Shown here in pieces: positions 48,011 through 60,800 of a DNA stretch of 64,000 bases. Source of the DNA: Clusia tigrina (Eukaryota; Arthropoda; Insecta; Diptera; Clusiidae); the NCBI GenBank assembly GCA_920105625.2, contig OV050032.1:103276542-103340541 (forward strand). The letters are read 5' to 3'. The notes under the pieces were generated by a model that was not told the DNA's origin, ran no database searches, and was given only the letters and a program-made list of their open reading frames with translations. A program made the position numbers and the translations under genes. Position 1 is the first letter of the stretch. Each line of letters starts with the position of its first letter.

Positions 48011-48216
48011 AGCTTAAATTGACAAGAGGCTCGGGTACTTCATTGTTACAAAATTTCAAGGTTTTATGACGCTCCAGTAAAAAGTTACAAGCATTTGTAT
48101 GTTGCAAACTTTGATAGGTGTAGGACGTACCGTATAGAAGTTTGGGGCGTTTGAAATTTTATCAGTGTTTGATTTGGGACTCAAGGGTAGCATAGCTTTG
48201 AGCGATAGCTTAAATT

Positions 48217-50770
48217 GACAAGAGGCTCGAGTACTTTATTGTTCCAAAATTTCAAGGTTTTATGACGCTCCAGTAAAAAGTTACAAGCATTTGTATGTTG
48301 CACACTTTGATACGTGTAGGACGTACCGTAAAGAAGTTAGGGGCGTTTGAAGTTTTATCAGTGTTTGATTTGGGACTCAAGGGTAGCATAGCTTTAAGCG
48401 ATAGCTTAAATTGTCAAGAGGCTCGGGTATTTCATTGTTACAAAATTTCCAGGTTTTATGATGCTCCAGTAAAAAGTTACAAGCATTTGTATGCTGCAAA
48501 CTTTGAGAGGTGTTAAGTTAGGGTTAGGGTTAAAGAAGTTAGGGTCATTTGAAGTTTTATCAGTGTTTGATTTGGGACTCTAGGGTAGCATAGCTTTGAG
48601 CGATGGCTTAAATTGACAAGAGGCTCGAGTACTTTATTGTTACAAAATTTCAAGGTTTTATGGCGCTCCAGTAAAAAGTTACAAGCATCTGTATGTTGCA
48701 AACTTTGATAGGTGTAGGACGTACCGTAAAGAAGTTAGGGGCGTTTGAAGTTTTATCAGTGTTTGATTTGGGACTCTTGGGTATCATAGCTTTGAGCGAT
48801 GGCTTAAATTGACAAGAGGCTCGAGTACTTCATTGTTACAAAATTTCAAGGTTTTATGACGCTCCAGTAAAAAGATACAAGCATTTGTATGTTGCAAACT
48901 TTGATAGGTGTAGGACGTACCGTATAGAAGTTAGGGGCGTTTGAAGTTTTATCAGTGTTTGATTTGGGACTCAAGGGTAGCATAGCTTTGAGCGATAGCT
49001 TAAATTGACAAGAGGCTCAAGTACTTTATTGTTACAAAATTTCAAGGTTTTATGACGCTCCAGGAAACAGTTACAAGCATTTGTATGTTGCAAACTTTGA
49101 TAGGTGTAGGACGTACCGTATAGAAGTTAGGGGCGTTTGAAATTTTATCAGTGTTTTATTTGGGACTCAAGGGTAGCATAGCTTTGAGCGATAGCTTAAA
49201 TTGACAAGAGGTTCGAGTACTTTATTGTTACAAAATTTCAAGTTTTTATGACGCTCCAGTAAAAAGTTACAAGCATTTGTATGTTGAACACTTTGATAGG
49301 TGTAGGACGTACCGTAAAGAAGTTAGGGGCGTTTGAAGTTTTATCAGTGTTTGATTTGGGACTCAAGGGTAGCATAGCTTTGAGCGATAGCTTAAATTGT
49401 CAAGAGGCTCGGGTATTTCATTGTTACAAAATTTCAAGGTTTTATGACGCTCCAGTAAAAAGTTACAAGCATTTGTATGCTGCAAACTTTGAGAGGTGTA
49501 GGACGTACCGTAAAGAAGTTAGGGTCATTTGAAGTTTTATCAGTGTTTGATTTGGGACTCTAGGGTAGCATAGCTTTGAGCGATGGCTTAAATTGACAAG
49601 AGGCTCGAGTACTTTATTGTTACAAAATTTCAAGGTTTTATGACGCTCCAGTAAAAAGTTACAAGCATTTGTATGTTGCAAACTTTGATAGGTGTAGGAC
49701 GTACCGTAAAGAAGTTTGGGGCGTTTGAAGTTTTATCAGTGTTTGATTTGGGACTCTTGGGTAGCATAGCTTTGAGCGATGGCTTAAATTGACAAGAGGC
49801 TCGAGTACTTCATTGTTACAAAATTTCAAGGTTTTATGACGCTCCAGTAAACAGTTACAAGCATTTGTATGTTGCAAACTTTGATAGGTGTAGGACGTAC
49901 CGTATAGAAGTTAGGGGCGTTTGATATTTTATCAGTGGTTGATTTGGGACTCAAGGGTAGCATAGCTTTGAGCGATAGCTTAAATTGACAAGAGGCTCGA
50001 GTACTTTATTGTTACAAAATTTCAAGGTTTTATGACGCTCCAGTAAAAAGTAACAAGCATTTGTATGTTGCACACTTTGATAGGTGTAGGACGTACCGTA
50101 AAGAAGTTAGGGGCGTTTGAAGTTTTATCAGTGTTTGATTTGGGACTCAAGGGTAGCATAGCTTTGAGCGATAGCTTAAATTGTCAAAATTCTCGGGTAT
50201 TTCATTGTTACAAAATTTCAAGATTTTATGACGCTCCAGTAAAAAGTTACAAGCATTTGTATGCTGCAAACTTTGAGAGGTGTAGGACGTACCGTAAAGA
50301 AGTTAGGGTCATTTGAAGCTTTATCAGTGTTTGATTTGGGACTCTAGGGTAGCATAGCTTAGAGCGATGGCTTAAATTGACAAGAGGCTCGAGTACTTTA
50401 TTGTTACAAAATTTCAAGGTTTTATGATGCTCCAGTAAAAAGTTACAAGCATTTGTATGTTGCAAACTTTGATAGGTGTAGGACGTACCGTAAAGAAGTT
50501 AGGGGCGTTTGAAGTTTTATCCGTGTTTGATTTGGGACTCTTGCGTAGCATAGCTTTGAGCGATGGCTTAAATTGACAAGAGGCTCGAATACTTCATTGT
50601 TACAAAATTACAAGGTTTTATGACACTCCAGTAAAAAGATACAAGCATTTGTATGTTGCAAACTTTGATAGGTGTAGGACGTACCGTATAGAAGTTAGGG
50701 GCGTTTGAAATTTTATCAGTGTTTGATTTGGGACTCTAGGGTAGCATAGCTTTGAGCGATGGCTTAAATT
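48217..50770 (+). repeat. Four/five-monomer HOR, three copies
   Basis: Three successive units share a monomer in which TTGACAAG has become TTGTCAAG (GTCAAG at 48413, 49399 and 50183), followed by TATGCTGCAAAC with GAGAGGTG, then GTTAGGGTCATTT. The spacing is 986 bp (five monomers plus a 6-bp net insertion at the TTAGGG patch) and 784 bp (four monomers). The change removes an in-frame stop on the + strand, so accidental open frames of 73-83 codons appear here; I do not treat them as genes. Confidence 0.85.
48514..48530 (+). other. TTAGGG telomere-type patch replacing part of a monomer
   Basis: In the monomer spanning this site, the usual AGGACGTACCG between GAGAGGTGT and TAAAGAAG is replaced by 17 bases containing TTAGGGTTAGGG. 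Together with flanking bases this gives TTAGGGTTAGGGTT at 48518-48531. Net gain is 6 bp, making this monomer 202 bp, and it accounts exactly for the 986- versus 980-bp lags to the next HOR copy on either side of the patch. The related monomers near 49500 and 50285 have the ordinary sequence. Two full hexamers in register match the TTAGGG telomere repeat. Alternatively they could come from local template switching, because AAGTTAGGG lies 19 bases downstream in the same monomer. Confidence 0.85.
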
Positions 50771-51162
50771 GACAAGAGGCTCGAGTACTTTATTGTTACA
50801 AAATTTCAAGGTTTTATGACGCTCCAGTAAAAAGTTACAAGCATTTGTATGTTGCCAACTTTGATAGGTGTAGGACGAACCGTATAGAAGTAAGGGCCAT
50901 TTGAAGTTTTATCAGTGTTTGATTTGGGACTCTAGGGTAGCATAGCTTTGAGCGATGGCTTAAATTGACAAGAGGCTCGGGTACTTCATTGTTACAAAAT
51001 TTCAAGGTTTTGTGAGGCTCCAGTAAAAAGTTACAAGCATTTGAATGTTGCCAACTCTGATAGGTGTAGGACGTACCGTAAAGAAGTTAGGGGCGTTTGA
51101 AGTTTTATCAGTGTTTGATTTGGGACTCTAGGGTAGCATAGCGTTGAGCGATAACTTAAATT

Positions 51163-51205
51163 GACAAGATGCTCCAGTACTTTATTGTTACAAAATTTCA
51201 AGGTT
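51163..51205 (+). repeat. Truncated 43-bp monomer
   Basis: A monomer starting GACAAGATGCTCCAG at 51163 is cut after TTTCAAGGTT, and the next monomer starts at 51206. A 153-bp internal loss (196 minus 43) is the simplest explanation. It breaks the register of the array: downstream monomer starts are shifted by 43 bp relative to the 196-bp grid. The join is TT followed by GAC, bases present at both the AAGGTTTTATGAC and TAAATTGAC ends, so two or more bases of microhomology are available. This is the largest phase break I found in the window. Confidence 0.9.
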
Positions 51206-51246
51206 GACAAGAGGCTCGGGTACTTCATTGTTACAAAATTTCAAGG

Positions 51247-54200
51247 TTTTGTGACGCTCCAGTAAAAAGTTACAAGCATTTGAATGTTGCCAACTCTGAT
51301 AGGTGTAGGACGTACCGTAATGAAGTTAGGGGCGTTTGAAGTTTTATCAGTGTTTGATTTGGGACTCTAGGGTAGCATAGCTTTGAGCGATAACTTAAAT
51401 TGACAAGATGCTCGAGTACTTTATTGTTACAAAATTTCAAGGTTTTATGACGCTCCAGTTAAAAGTTACAAGCATTTGAATGTTGCCAACTTTGATAGGT
51501 GTAGGACGTACCGTATAGAAGTCAGGGGCGTTTGAAGTTTTATTAGTGTTTAATTTGGGACTCTAGGGTAGCATAGCTTTGAGCGATAACTTAAATTGAC
51601 AAGAGGCTCGAGTACTTTATTGTTACAAAATTTCAAGGTTTTATGACGCTCCAGTAAAAAGTTACAAGCATTTGTATGTTGCAAACTTTGATAGATGTAG
51701 GACGTACCGTATAGAAGTTAGGGGCGTTTGAAGTTTTATCAGTGTTTGATTTGGGACTCTATGGTAGCATAGCTTTGAGCGATGGCTTAAATTGAAAAGA
51801 GGCTCGGGTACTTTATTGTTACAAAATTTCAAGGTTTTATGACGTTTCAGTAAAAAATTACAAGCAGTTGTATGTTGCAAACTTTGATAGGTGTAGGACG
51901 TACCGTAAAGAAGTTAGGGGCGTTTGAAGTTTTATCAGTGTTTGATTTGGGACTCTAGGGTAGCATAGCTTTGAGCGATGGCTTAAATTGACAAGAGGCT
52001 CGAGTACTTTATTGTTACAAAATTTCAAGGTTTTATGACGCTCCAGTAAAAAGTTACAAGCATTTGTATGTTGCAAACTTTGATAGGTGTAGGACGTACC
52101 GTATAGAAGTTAGGGCCATTTGAAGTTTTATCCGTGTCTGATTTGGGACTCAAGGGTAGCATAGCTTTGAGCGATGGCCTAAATTAACAAGAGGCTCGAG
52201 TACTTTATTGTTACAAAATTTCAAGGTTTTATGACGCTGCAGTAAAAAGATACAAGCATTTGTATGTTGCAAACTTTGATAGGTGTAGGACATACCGTAT
52301 AGAAGTTATGGCCATTTGAAGTTTTATCAGTGTTTGATTTGGGACTCAAGGGTAGCATAGCTTTGAGCGATAGCTTAAATTGACAAGAAGCTCGAGTACT
52401 TTATTGTTACACAATTTCAAGGTTTTATGACGCTCCAGTAAAAAGTTACAAGCATTTATATGTTGCAAACTTTGATAGGTGTACGACGTACCGTAAAGAA
52501 GTTAGGGGCGTTTGAAGTTTTATCAGTGTTTGATTTGGGACTCAAGGGTAGCATAGCTTTGAGCGATGGCTTAAATTGACAAGAGGCTCGAGTACTTTAT
52601 TGTTACAAAATTTCAAGGTTTTATGACGCTCCAGTAAAAAGTTACAAGCATTTGTATGTTGCCAACTTTGATAGGTGTAGGACGTACCGTATAGAAGTTA
52701 GGGGCGTTTGAAGTTTTATTAGTGTTTAATTTGGGACTCTAGGGTAGCATAGCTTTGAGCGATAACTTAAATTGACAAGAGGCTCGAGTACTTTATTGTT
52801 ACAAAATTTCAAGGTTTTATGACGCTCCAGTAAAAAGTTACAAGCATTTGTATGTTGCCAACTTTGATAGGTGTAGGACGAACCGTATAGAAGTAAGGGC
52901 CATTTGAAGTTTTATCAGTGTTTGATTTGGGACTCTAGGGTAGCATAGCTTTGAGCGATGGCTTAAATTGACAAGAGGCTCGGGTACTTTATTGTTACAA
53001 AATTTCAAGGTTTTCTGACGCTCCAGTAAAAAGTTACAAGCATTTGTATGTTGCCAACTTTGATAGGTGTAGGACGTACCGTATAGAAGTTAGGGCCATT
53101 TGAAGTTTTATCAGTGTTTGATTTGGGACTCTAGGGTAGCATAGCTTTGAGCGATGGCTTAAATTGACAAGACGTTCGGGTACTTCATTGTTACAAAATT
53201 TCAAGGTTTTGTGACGCTCCAGTAAAAAGTTACAAGCATTTGAATGTTGCCAACTCTGATAGGTGTAGGACGTACCGTAAAGAATTTAGGGGCGTTTGAA
53301 GTTTTATCAGTGTTTGATTTGGGACTCTAGGGTAGCATAGCTTTGAGCGATAACTTAAATTGACAAGATGCTCGAGTACTTTATTGTTACAAAATTTCAA
53401 GGTTTTATGACGCTCCAGTAAAAAGTTACAAGCATTTGAATGTTGCCAACTTTGATAGGTGTAGGACGTACCGTATAGAAGTTAGGGGCGTTTGAAGTTT
53501 TATTAGTGTTTAATTTGGGACTCTAGGGTAGCATAGCTTTGAGCGATAACTTAAATTGACAAGAGGCTCGAGTACTTTATTGTTACAAAATTTCAAGGTT
53601 TTATGACGCTCCAGTAAAAAGTTACAAGCATTTGTATGTTGCAAACTTTGATAGGTGTAGGACGAACCATATAGAAGTTAGGGCCATTTGAAGTTTTATC
53701 AGTGTTTGATTTGGGACTCTAGGGTAGCATAGCTTTGAGCGATGGCTTAAATTGACAAGAGGCTCGGGTACTTTATTGTTACAACATTTCAAGGTTTTAT
53801 GACGCTGCAGTAAAAAGTTACAAGCATTTGAAAGTTGCCAACTGTGATAGGTGTAGGACATACCGTATTTAAATTAGGGGCGGTTGAAGTTTTATCAGTG
53901 TTTGATTTGGGACTCAATGGTAGCATAGCTTTGAGCGATGGCCTAAATTGACAAGAGGCTCGGGTACTTTATTGTTACAAAATTTCAAGGTTTTATGACG
54001 CTCCAGTAAAAAGTTACAAGCATTTGTATGTTGCCAACTTTGATAGGTGTAGGACGAACCATATAGAAGTAAGGGCCATTTGAAGTTTTATCAGTGTTTG
54101 ATTTGGGACTCTAGGGTAGCATAGCTTTGAGCGATGGCTTAAATTGACAAGAGGCTCGGGTACTTTATTGTTACAAAATTTCAAGGTTTTCTGACGCTCC

Positions 54201-55754
54201 AGTAAAAAGTTACAAGCATTTGTATGTTGCCAACTTTGATAGGTGTAGGACGTACCGTATAGAAGTTAGGGCCATTTGAAGTTTTATCAGTGTTTGATTT
54301 GGGACTCTAGGGTAGCATAGCTTTGAGCGATGGCTTAAATTGACAAGACGTTCGGGTACTTCATTGTTACAAAATTTCAAGGTTTTATGACGCTCCAGTA
54401 AAAAGTTACAAGCATTTATATGTTGCAAACTTTGATAGGTGTACGACGTACCGTAAAGAAGTTAGGGGCGTTTGAAGTTTTATCAGTGTTTGATTTGGGA
54501 CTCAAGGGTAGCATAGCTTTGAGCGATGGCTTAAATTGACAAGAGGCTCGAGTACTTTATTGTTACAAAATTTCAAGGTTTTATGACGCTCCAGTAAAAA
54601 GTTACAAGCATTTGTATGTTGCCAACTTTGATAGGTGTAGGACGAACCGTATAGAAGTAAGGGCCATTTGAAGTTTTATCAGTGTTTGATTTGGGACTCT
54701 AGGGTAGCATAGCTTTGAGCGATGGCTTAAATTGACAAGAGGCTCGGGTACTTTATTGTTACAAAATTTCAAGGTTTTCTGACGCTCCAGTAAAAAGTTA
54801 CAAGCATTTGTATGTTGCCAACTTTGATAGGTGTAGGACGTACCGTAAAGAAGTTAGGGCCATTTGAAGTTTTATCAGTGTTTGATTTGGGACTCTAGGG
54901 TAGCATAGCTTTGAGCGATGGCTTAAATTGACAAGACGTTCGGGTACTTCATTGTTACAAAATTTCAAGGTTTTGTGACGCTCCAGTAAAAAGTTACAAG
55001 CATTTGAATGTTGCCAACTCTGATAGGTGTAGGACGTACCGTAAAGAATTTAGGGGCGTTTGAAGTTTTATCAGTGTTTGATTTGGGACTCTAGGGTAGC
55101 ATAGCTTTGAGCGATAACTTAAATTGACAAGATGCTCGAGTACTTTATTGTTACAAAATTTCAAGGTTTTATGACGCTCCAGTTAAAAGTTACAAGCATT
55201 TGAATGTTGCCAACTTTGATAGGTGTAGGACGTACCGTATAGAAGTTAGGGGCGTTTGAAGCTTTATTAGTGTTTAATTTGGGACTCTAGGGTAGCATAG
55301 CTTTGAGCGATAACTTAAATTGACAAGAGGCTCGAGTACTTTATTGTTACAAAATTTCAAGGTTTTATGACGCTCCAGTAAAAAGTTACAAGCATTTGTA
55401 TGTTGCCAACTTTGATAGGTGTAGGACGAACCGTATAGAAGTAAGGGCCATTTGAAGTTTTATCAGTGTTTGATTTGGGACTCTAGGGTAGCATAGCTTT
55501 GAGCGATGGCTTAAATTGACAAGAGGCTCGGGTACTTTATTGTTACAAAATTTCAAGGTTTTCTGACGCTCCAGTAAAAAGTTACAAGCATTTGTATGTT
55601 GCCAACTTTGATAGGTGTAGGACGTACCGTATAGAAGTTAGGGCCATTTGAAGTTTTATCAGTGTTTGATTTGGGACTCTAGGGTAGCATAGCTTTGAGC
55701 GATGGCTTAAATTGACAAGACGTTCGGGTACTTCATTGTTACAAAATTTCAAGG
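51247..55754 (+). repeat. Nine/ten-monomer HORs with a nested 784-bp repeat
   Basis: The TTTTGTGACG monomer, followed by GATGCTCGAG and ATTAGTGTTTAATTT monomers, recurs at 51247, 53207 (10 monomers) and 54971 (9 monomers), then at 55755 (4 monomers). The ATTTATATG/TGTACGACG monomers near 52451 and 54411 keep the 1960-bp lag, after which one monomer is missing from the later copy. TTTTCTGACG is another shared mark near 53011, 54187, 54775 and 55559, spaced 1176, 588 and 784 bp. GACGTTCGGG follows each of these. The spacing shows gains and losses of whole monomers within an otherwise conserved order. Confidence 0.82.
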
Positions 55755-57869
55755 TTTTGTGACGCTCCAGTAAAAAGTTACAAGCATTTGAATGTTGCCA
55801 ACTCTGATAGGTGTAGGACGTACCGTAAAGAATTTAGGGGCGTTTGAAGTTTTATCAGTGTTTGATTTGGGACTCTAGGGTAGCATAGCTTTGAGCGATA
55901 ACTTAAATTGACAAGATGCTCGAGTACTTTATTGTTACAAAATTTCAAGGTTTTATGACGCTCCAGTTAAAAGTTACAAGCATTTGAATGTTGCCAACTT
56001 TGATAGGTGTAGGACGTACCGTATAGAAGTTAGGGGCGTTTGAAGTTTTATTAGTGTTTAATTTGGGACTCTAGGGTAGCATAGCTTTGAGCGATAACTT
56101 AAATTGACAAGAGGCTCGAGTACTTTATTGTTACAAAATTTCAAGGTTTTATGACGCTCCAGTAAAAAGTTACAAGCATTTGTATGTTGCAAACTTTGAT
56201 AGGTGTAGGACGAACCGTATAGAAGTTAGGGCCATTTGAAGTTTTATCAGTGTTTGATTTGGGACTCTAGGGTAGCATAGCTTTGAGCGATGGCTTAAAT
56301 TGACAAGAGGCTCGGGTACTTTATTGTTACAACATTTCAAGGTTTTATGACGCTGCAGTAAAAAGTTACAAGCATTTGAAAGTTGCCAACTGTGATAGGT
56401 GTAGGACATACCGTATTTAAATTAGGGGCGGTTGAAGTTTTATCAGTGTTTGATTTGGGACTCAATGGTAGCATAGCTTTGAGCGATGGCCTAAATTGAC
56501 AAGAGGCTCGAGTACTTTATTGTTACAAAATTTCAAGGTTTTATGACGCTCCAGTAAAAAGTTACAAGCATTTGTATGTTGCAAACTCTGATAGGTGTAG
56601 GACGTACCGTATAGAAGTTAGGGCCATTTGAAGTTTTATCAGTGTTTGATTTGGGACTTTAGGGTAGCATAGCTTTGAGCGATGGCTTAAATTGACAAGA
56701 GGCTCGGGTACATCATTGTTACAAAATTTCAAGGTTTTGTGACGCTCCAGTAAAAAGTTACAAGCATTTGAATGTTGCCAACTCTGATAGGTGTAGGACG
56801 TACCGTAAAGAAGTTAGGGGCGTTTGAAGTTTTATCAGTGTTTGATTTGGGACTCTAGGGTAGCATAGCTTTGAGCGATAACTTAAATTGACAAGATGCT
56901 CGAGTACTTTATTGTTACAAAATTTCAAGGTTTTATGACGCTCCAGTTAAAAGTTACAAGCATTTGAATGTTGCCAACTTTGATAGGTGTAGGACGTACC
57001 GTATAGAAGTTAGGGGCGTTTGAAGTTTTATTAGTGTTTAATTTGGGACTCTAGGGTAGCATAGCTTTGAGCGATAACTTAAATTGACAAGAGGCTCGAG
57101 TAATTTATTGTTACAAAATTTCAAGGTTTTATGACGCTCCAGTAAAAAGTTACAAGCATTTGTATCTTGCAAACTTTGATAGGTGTAGGACGAACCGTAT
57201 AGAAGTTAGGGCTATTTGAAGTTTTATCAGTGTTTGATTTGGGACTCTAGGGTAGCATAGCTTTGAGCGATGGCTTAAATTGACAAGAGGCTCGGGTACT
57301 TTATTGTTACAAAATTTAAAGGTTTTATGACGCTGCAGTAAAAAGTTACAAGCATTTGAAAGTTGCCAACTGTGATAGGTGTTGGACATACCATATAGAA
57401 ATTAGGGGCTGTTGAAGCTTTATCAGTGTTTGATTTGGGACTCAAGGGTAGCATAGCTTTGAGCGATGGCCTAAATTGACAAGAGGCTCGAGTACTTTAT
57501 TGTTACAAAATTTCAAGGTTTTAGGACGCTCCAGTAAAAAGTTACAAGCATTTGAATGTTGCAAACTTTGATAGGTGTAGGACGTACCGTATAGAAGTTA
57601 GGGCCATTTGAAGTTTTATCAGTGTTTGATTTGGGACTCTTGGGTAGCATAGCTTTGAGCGATGGGTTAAATTGACAAGAGGCTCGAGTACTTTATTGTT
57701 ACAAAATTTCAAGGTTTTATGACGCTCCAGTAAAAAGTTACAAGCATTTGAATGTTGCAAACTTTGATAGGTGTAGGACGTACCGTATAGAAGTTAGGGC
57801 CTTTTGAAGTTTTATCAGTGTTTGATTTGGGACTCTTGGTTAGCATAGCTTTGAGCGATGGCTTAAATT

Positions 57870-60800
57870 GACAAGAGTACTTTATTGTTACAAAATTTCA
57901 AGGTTTTATGACGCTCCAGTAAAAAGTTACAAGCATTTGAATGTTGCAAACTTTGATAGGTGTAGGACGTAGCGTATAGAAGTTAGGGCCATTTGAAGTT
58001 TTATCAGTGTTTGATTTGGGACTCTTGGGCAGCATAGCTTCGAGCGATGGCTTACATTGACAAGAGGCTCGAGTACTTTATTGTTACAAAATTTCAAGAT
58101 TTTATGACGCTCCAGTAAAAAGTTACAAGCATTTGAATGTTGCCAACTTTAATAGGTGTAGGACGTACCGTAAAGAAGTTAGGGTCATTTGAAGTTTTAT
58201 CAGTGTTTGATTTGGGACTCTAGGGTAGCATAGCTTTGAGCGATAACTTAAATTGACAAGAGGCTCGAGTACTTTATTGTTACAAAATTTCAAGGTTTTA
58301 TGACGCTCCAGTAAAAAGTTACAAGCATTTGAATGTTGCAAACTTTGATAGGTGTAGGACGTACCGTATAGAAGTTAGGGCCTTTTGAAGTTTTATCAGT
58401 GTTTTATTTGGGACTCTTGGTTAGCATAGCTTTGAGCGATGGCTTAAATTGACAAGAGTACTTTATTGTTACAAAATTTCAAGGTTTTATGACGCTCCAG
58501 TAAAAAGTTACAAGCATTTGTATATTGCAAACTTTGATAGGTGTAGGACGTACCGTAAAGAAGTTAGGGGCGTTTGAAGTTTTATCAGTGTTTGATTTGG
58601 GATACTAGGGTAGCATAGCTTTGAGCGATAGCTTAAATTGACAAGAGACTCGAGTACTTTATTGTTACAAAATTTCAAGGTTTTATAACGCTCCAAGAAA
58701 AAGTTACAAGCATTTGTATGTTGCAAACTTTGATAGGTGTAGGACGTACCGTAAAGAAGTTAGGGGCGTTTGAAGTTTTATCAGTGTTTGATTTGGGACT
58801 CAAGGGTAGCATACGTTTGAGCGATGGCTTAAATTGACAAGAGGCTCGGGTACTTCATTGTTACCAAATTTCAAGGTTTTATGACGCTCCAGTAAAAAGT
58901 TACAAGCATTTGTATGTTGCAAACTTTGATAGGTGTAGGACGTACCGTAAAGAAGTTAGGGGCGTTTGAAGTTTTATCAGTGTTTGATTTGGGATTCTAG
59001 GGTAGCATAGCTTTGAGCGATAGCTTAAATTGACAAGAGGCTCGAGTACTTTATTGTTACAAAATTTCAAGGTTTTATGACGCTCCAGTAAAAAGTTACA
59101 AGCATTTGTATGTTGCAAACTTTGATAGGTGTAGGACGTACCGTATAGAAGTTAGGGCCATTTGAAGTTTTATCAGTGTTTGATTTGGGACTCTAGGGTA
59201 ACATAGCTTTGAGCGATGGCTCAAATTGACAAGAGGCTCGGGTACTTCATTGTTACAAAATTTCAATGTTTTATGACGCTCCAGTAAAAAGTTACAAGCA
59301 TTTGTATGTTGCCAACTTTGATAGGTGTAGGACGTACCGTATAGAAGTTAGGAGCGTTTGAAGTTTTATCAGTGTTTGATTTGGGACTCAAGGGTAGCAG
59401 AGCTTTGAGCGATGGCTTAAATTGACAAGAGGCTCGAGTACTTTAATGTTACAAAATTTCAAGTTTTTATGACGCTCCAGTAAAAAGTTACAAGCATTTG
59501 TATGTTGCACACTTTGATAGGTGCAGGACGTACCGTATAGAAGTTAGGGCCATTTGAAGTTTTATCAGTGTTTGATTTGGGACTCTAGGGTAGCATAGTT
59601 TTGAGCAATGGCTTAAATTCACAAGAGGCTCGAGTACTTTATTGTTACAAAATTTCAAGGTTTTATGACGCTCCAGTAAAAAGTTACAAGCATTTGTATG
59701 TTGCAAACTTTGATAGGTGTAGGACGTACGGTAAAGAAGTTAGGGGCGTTTGAAGTTTTTTCAATGTTTGATTTGGGACTCTAGGGTAGCATAGCTTTGA
59801 GCGATGGCTTAAATAGACAAGAGGCTCGAGTACTTCATTGTTACAAAATTTCAAACTTTTATGACGCTCCAGTAAAAAGATACAAGCATTTGTATGTTGC
59901 AAACTTTGATAGGTGTAGGACGTACCGTATAGAAGTTAGGGTCGTGTGAAGTTTTATCAGTGTTTGATTTGGGACTCTAGGGTAGCATAGCTTTGAGCGA
60001 TGGCGTAAATTGACAAGAGGCTCGAGTACTTTATTGTTACAAAATTTCAAGGTTTTATGACGCTCCAGTAAAAAGTTACAAGCATTTGTATTTTGCAAAC
60101 TTTGATAGGTGTAGGACGTACCGTAAAGAAGTTAGGGGCGTTTGAAGTTTTATCAGTGTTTGATTTGGGACTCAAGGGTAGCATAGCTTTGAGCGATAGC
60201 TTAAATTGACAAGAGGTTCGGGTACTTTATTGTTACAAAATTTCAAGGTTTTATGACGCTCCAGTAAAAAGTTACAAGCATTTGTATGTTGCAAACTTTG
60301 ATAGGTGTAGGACGTTCCGTATAGAAGTTAGGGGCGTTTGAAGTTTTATCAGTGTTTGATTTTTAGACTCTATGTTAGCATAGCTTTGAGCGATGGCTTA
60401 AATTGACAAGAGGCTCGGGTACTTCATTGTTACAAAATTTCAAGGTTTTGTGACGCTCCAGTAAAAAGTTACAAGCATTTGAATGTTGCCAACTCTGATA
60501 GGTGTAGGACGTACCGTAAAGAATTTAGGGGCGTTTGAAGTTTTATCAGTGTTTGATTTGGGACTCTAGGGTAGCATAGCTTTGAGCGACAACTTAAATT
60601 GACAAGATGCTCGAGTACTTTATTGTTACAAAATTTCAAGGTTTTATGACGCTCCAGTTAAAAGTTACAAGCATTTGAATGTTGCCAACTTTGATAGGTG
60701 TAGGACGTACCGTATAGAAGTTAGGGGCGTTTGAAGTTTTATTAGTGTTTAATTTGGGACTCTAGGGTAGCATAGCTTTGAGCGATAACTTAAATTGACA

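Larger units (their letters stand above)
23123..48240 (+). repeat. Domain B: mosaic of repeated blocks
   Basis: This stretch mixes domain-A-like monomers with new types. The clearest tag is a monomer with CAAGAATTTATG (instead of CAAGGTTTTATG) preceded by one with GATAGTTGTAGG. It occurs near 23943, 26294, 29234, 30607, 32764, 36098, 39239, 42768, 44923 and 47078, spaced 2351, 2940, 1373, 2157, 3334, 3141, 3529, 2155 and 2155 bp. These near multiples of 196 show that the domain expanded by block duplications of different sizes. A second recurrent mark is a 195-bp monomer with GTAAAAATTACA (one base deleted). About 23.1-26.6 kb is a mixture of types in which I could not define a clean repeat period. 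Confidence 0.88.

Noticed and set aside
49281..49532. Plus-strand ATG frames of 73-83 codons at 48295-48516, 49281-49532 and 50065-50316
   Set aside because: They exist because TTGACAAG changed to TTGTCAAG, removing a stop, in a monomer shared by three HOR copies. There is no recognisable protein, and the frames follow satellite repeat boundaries.
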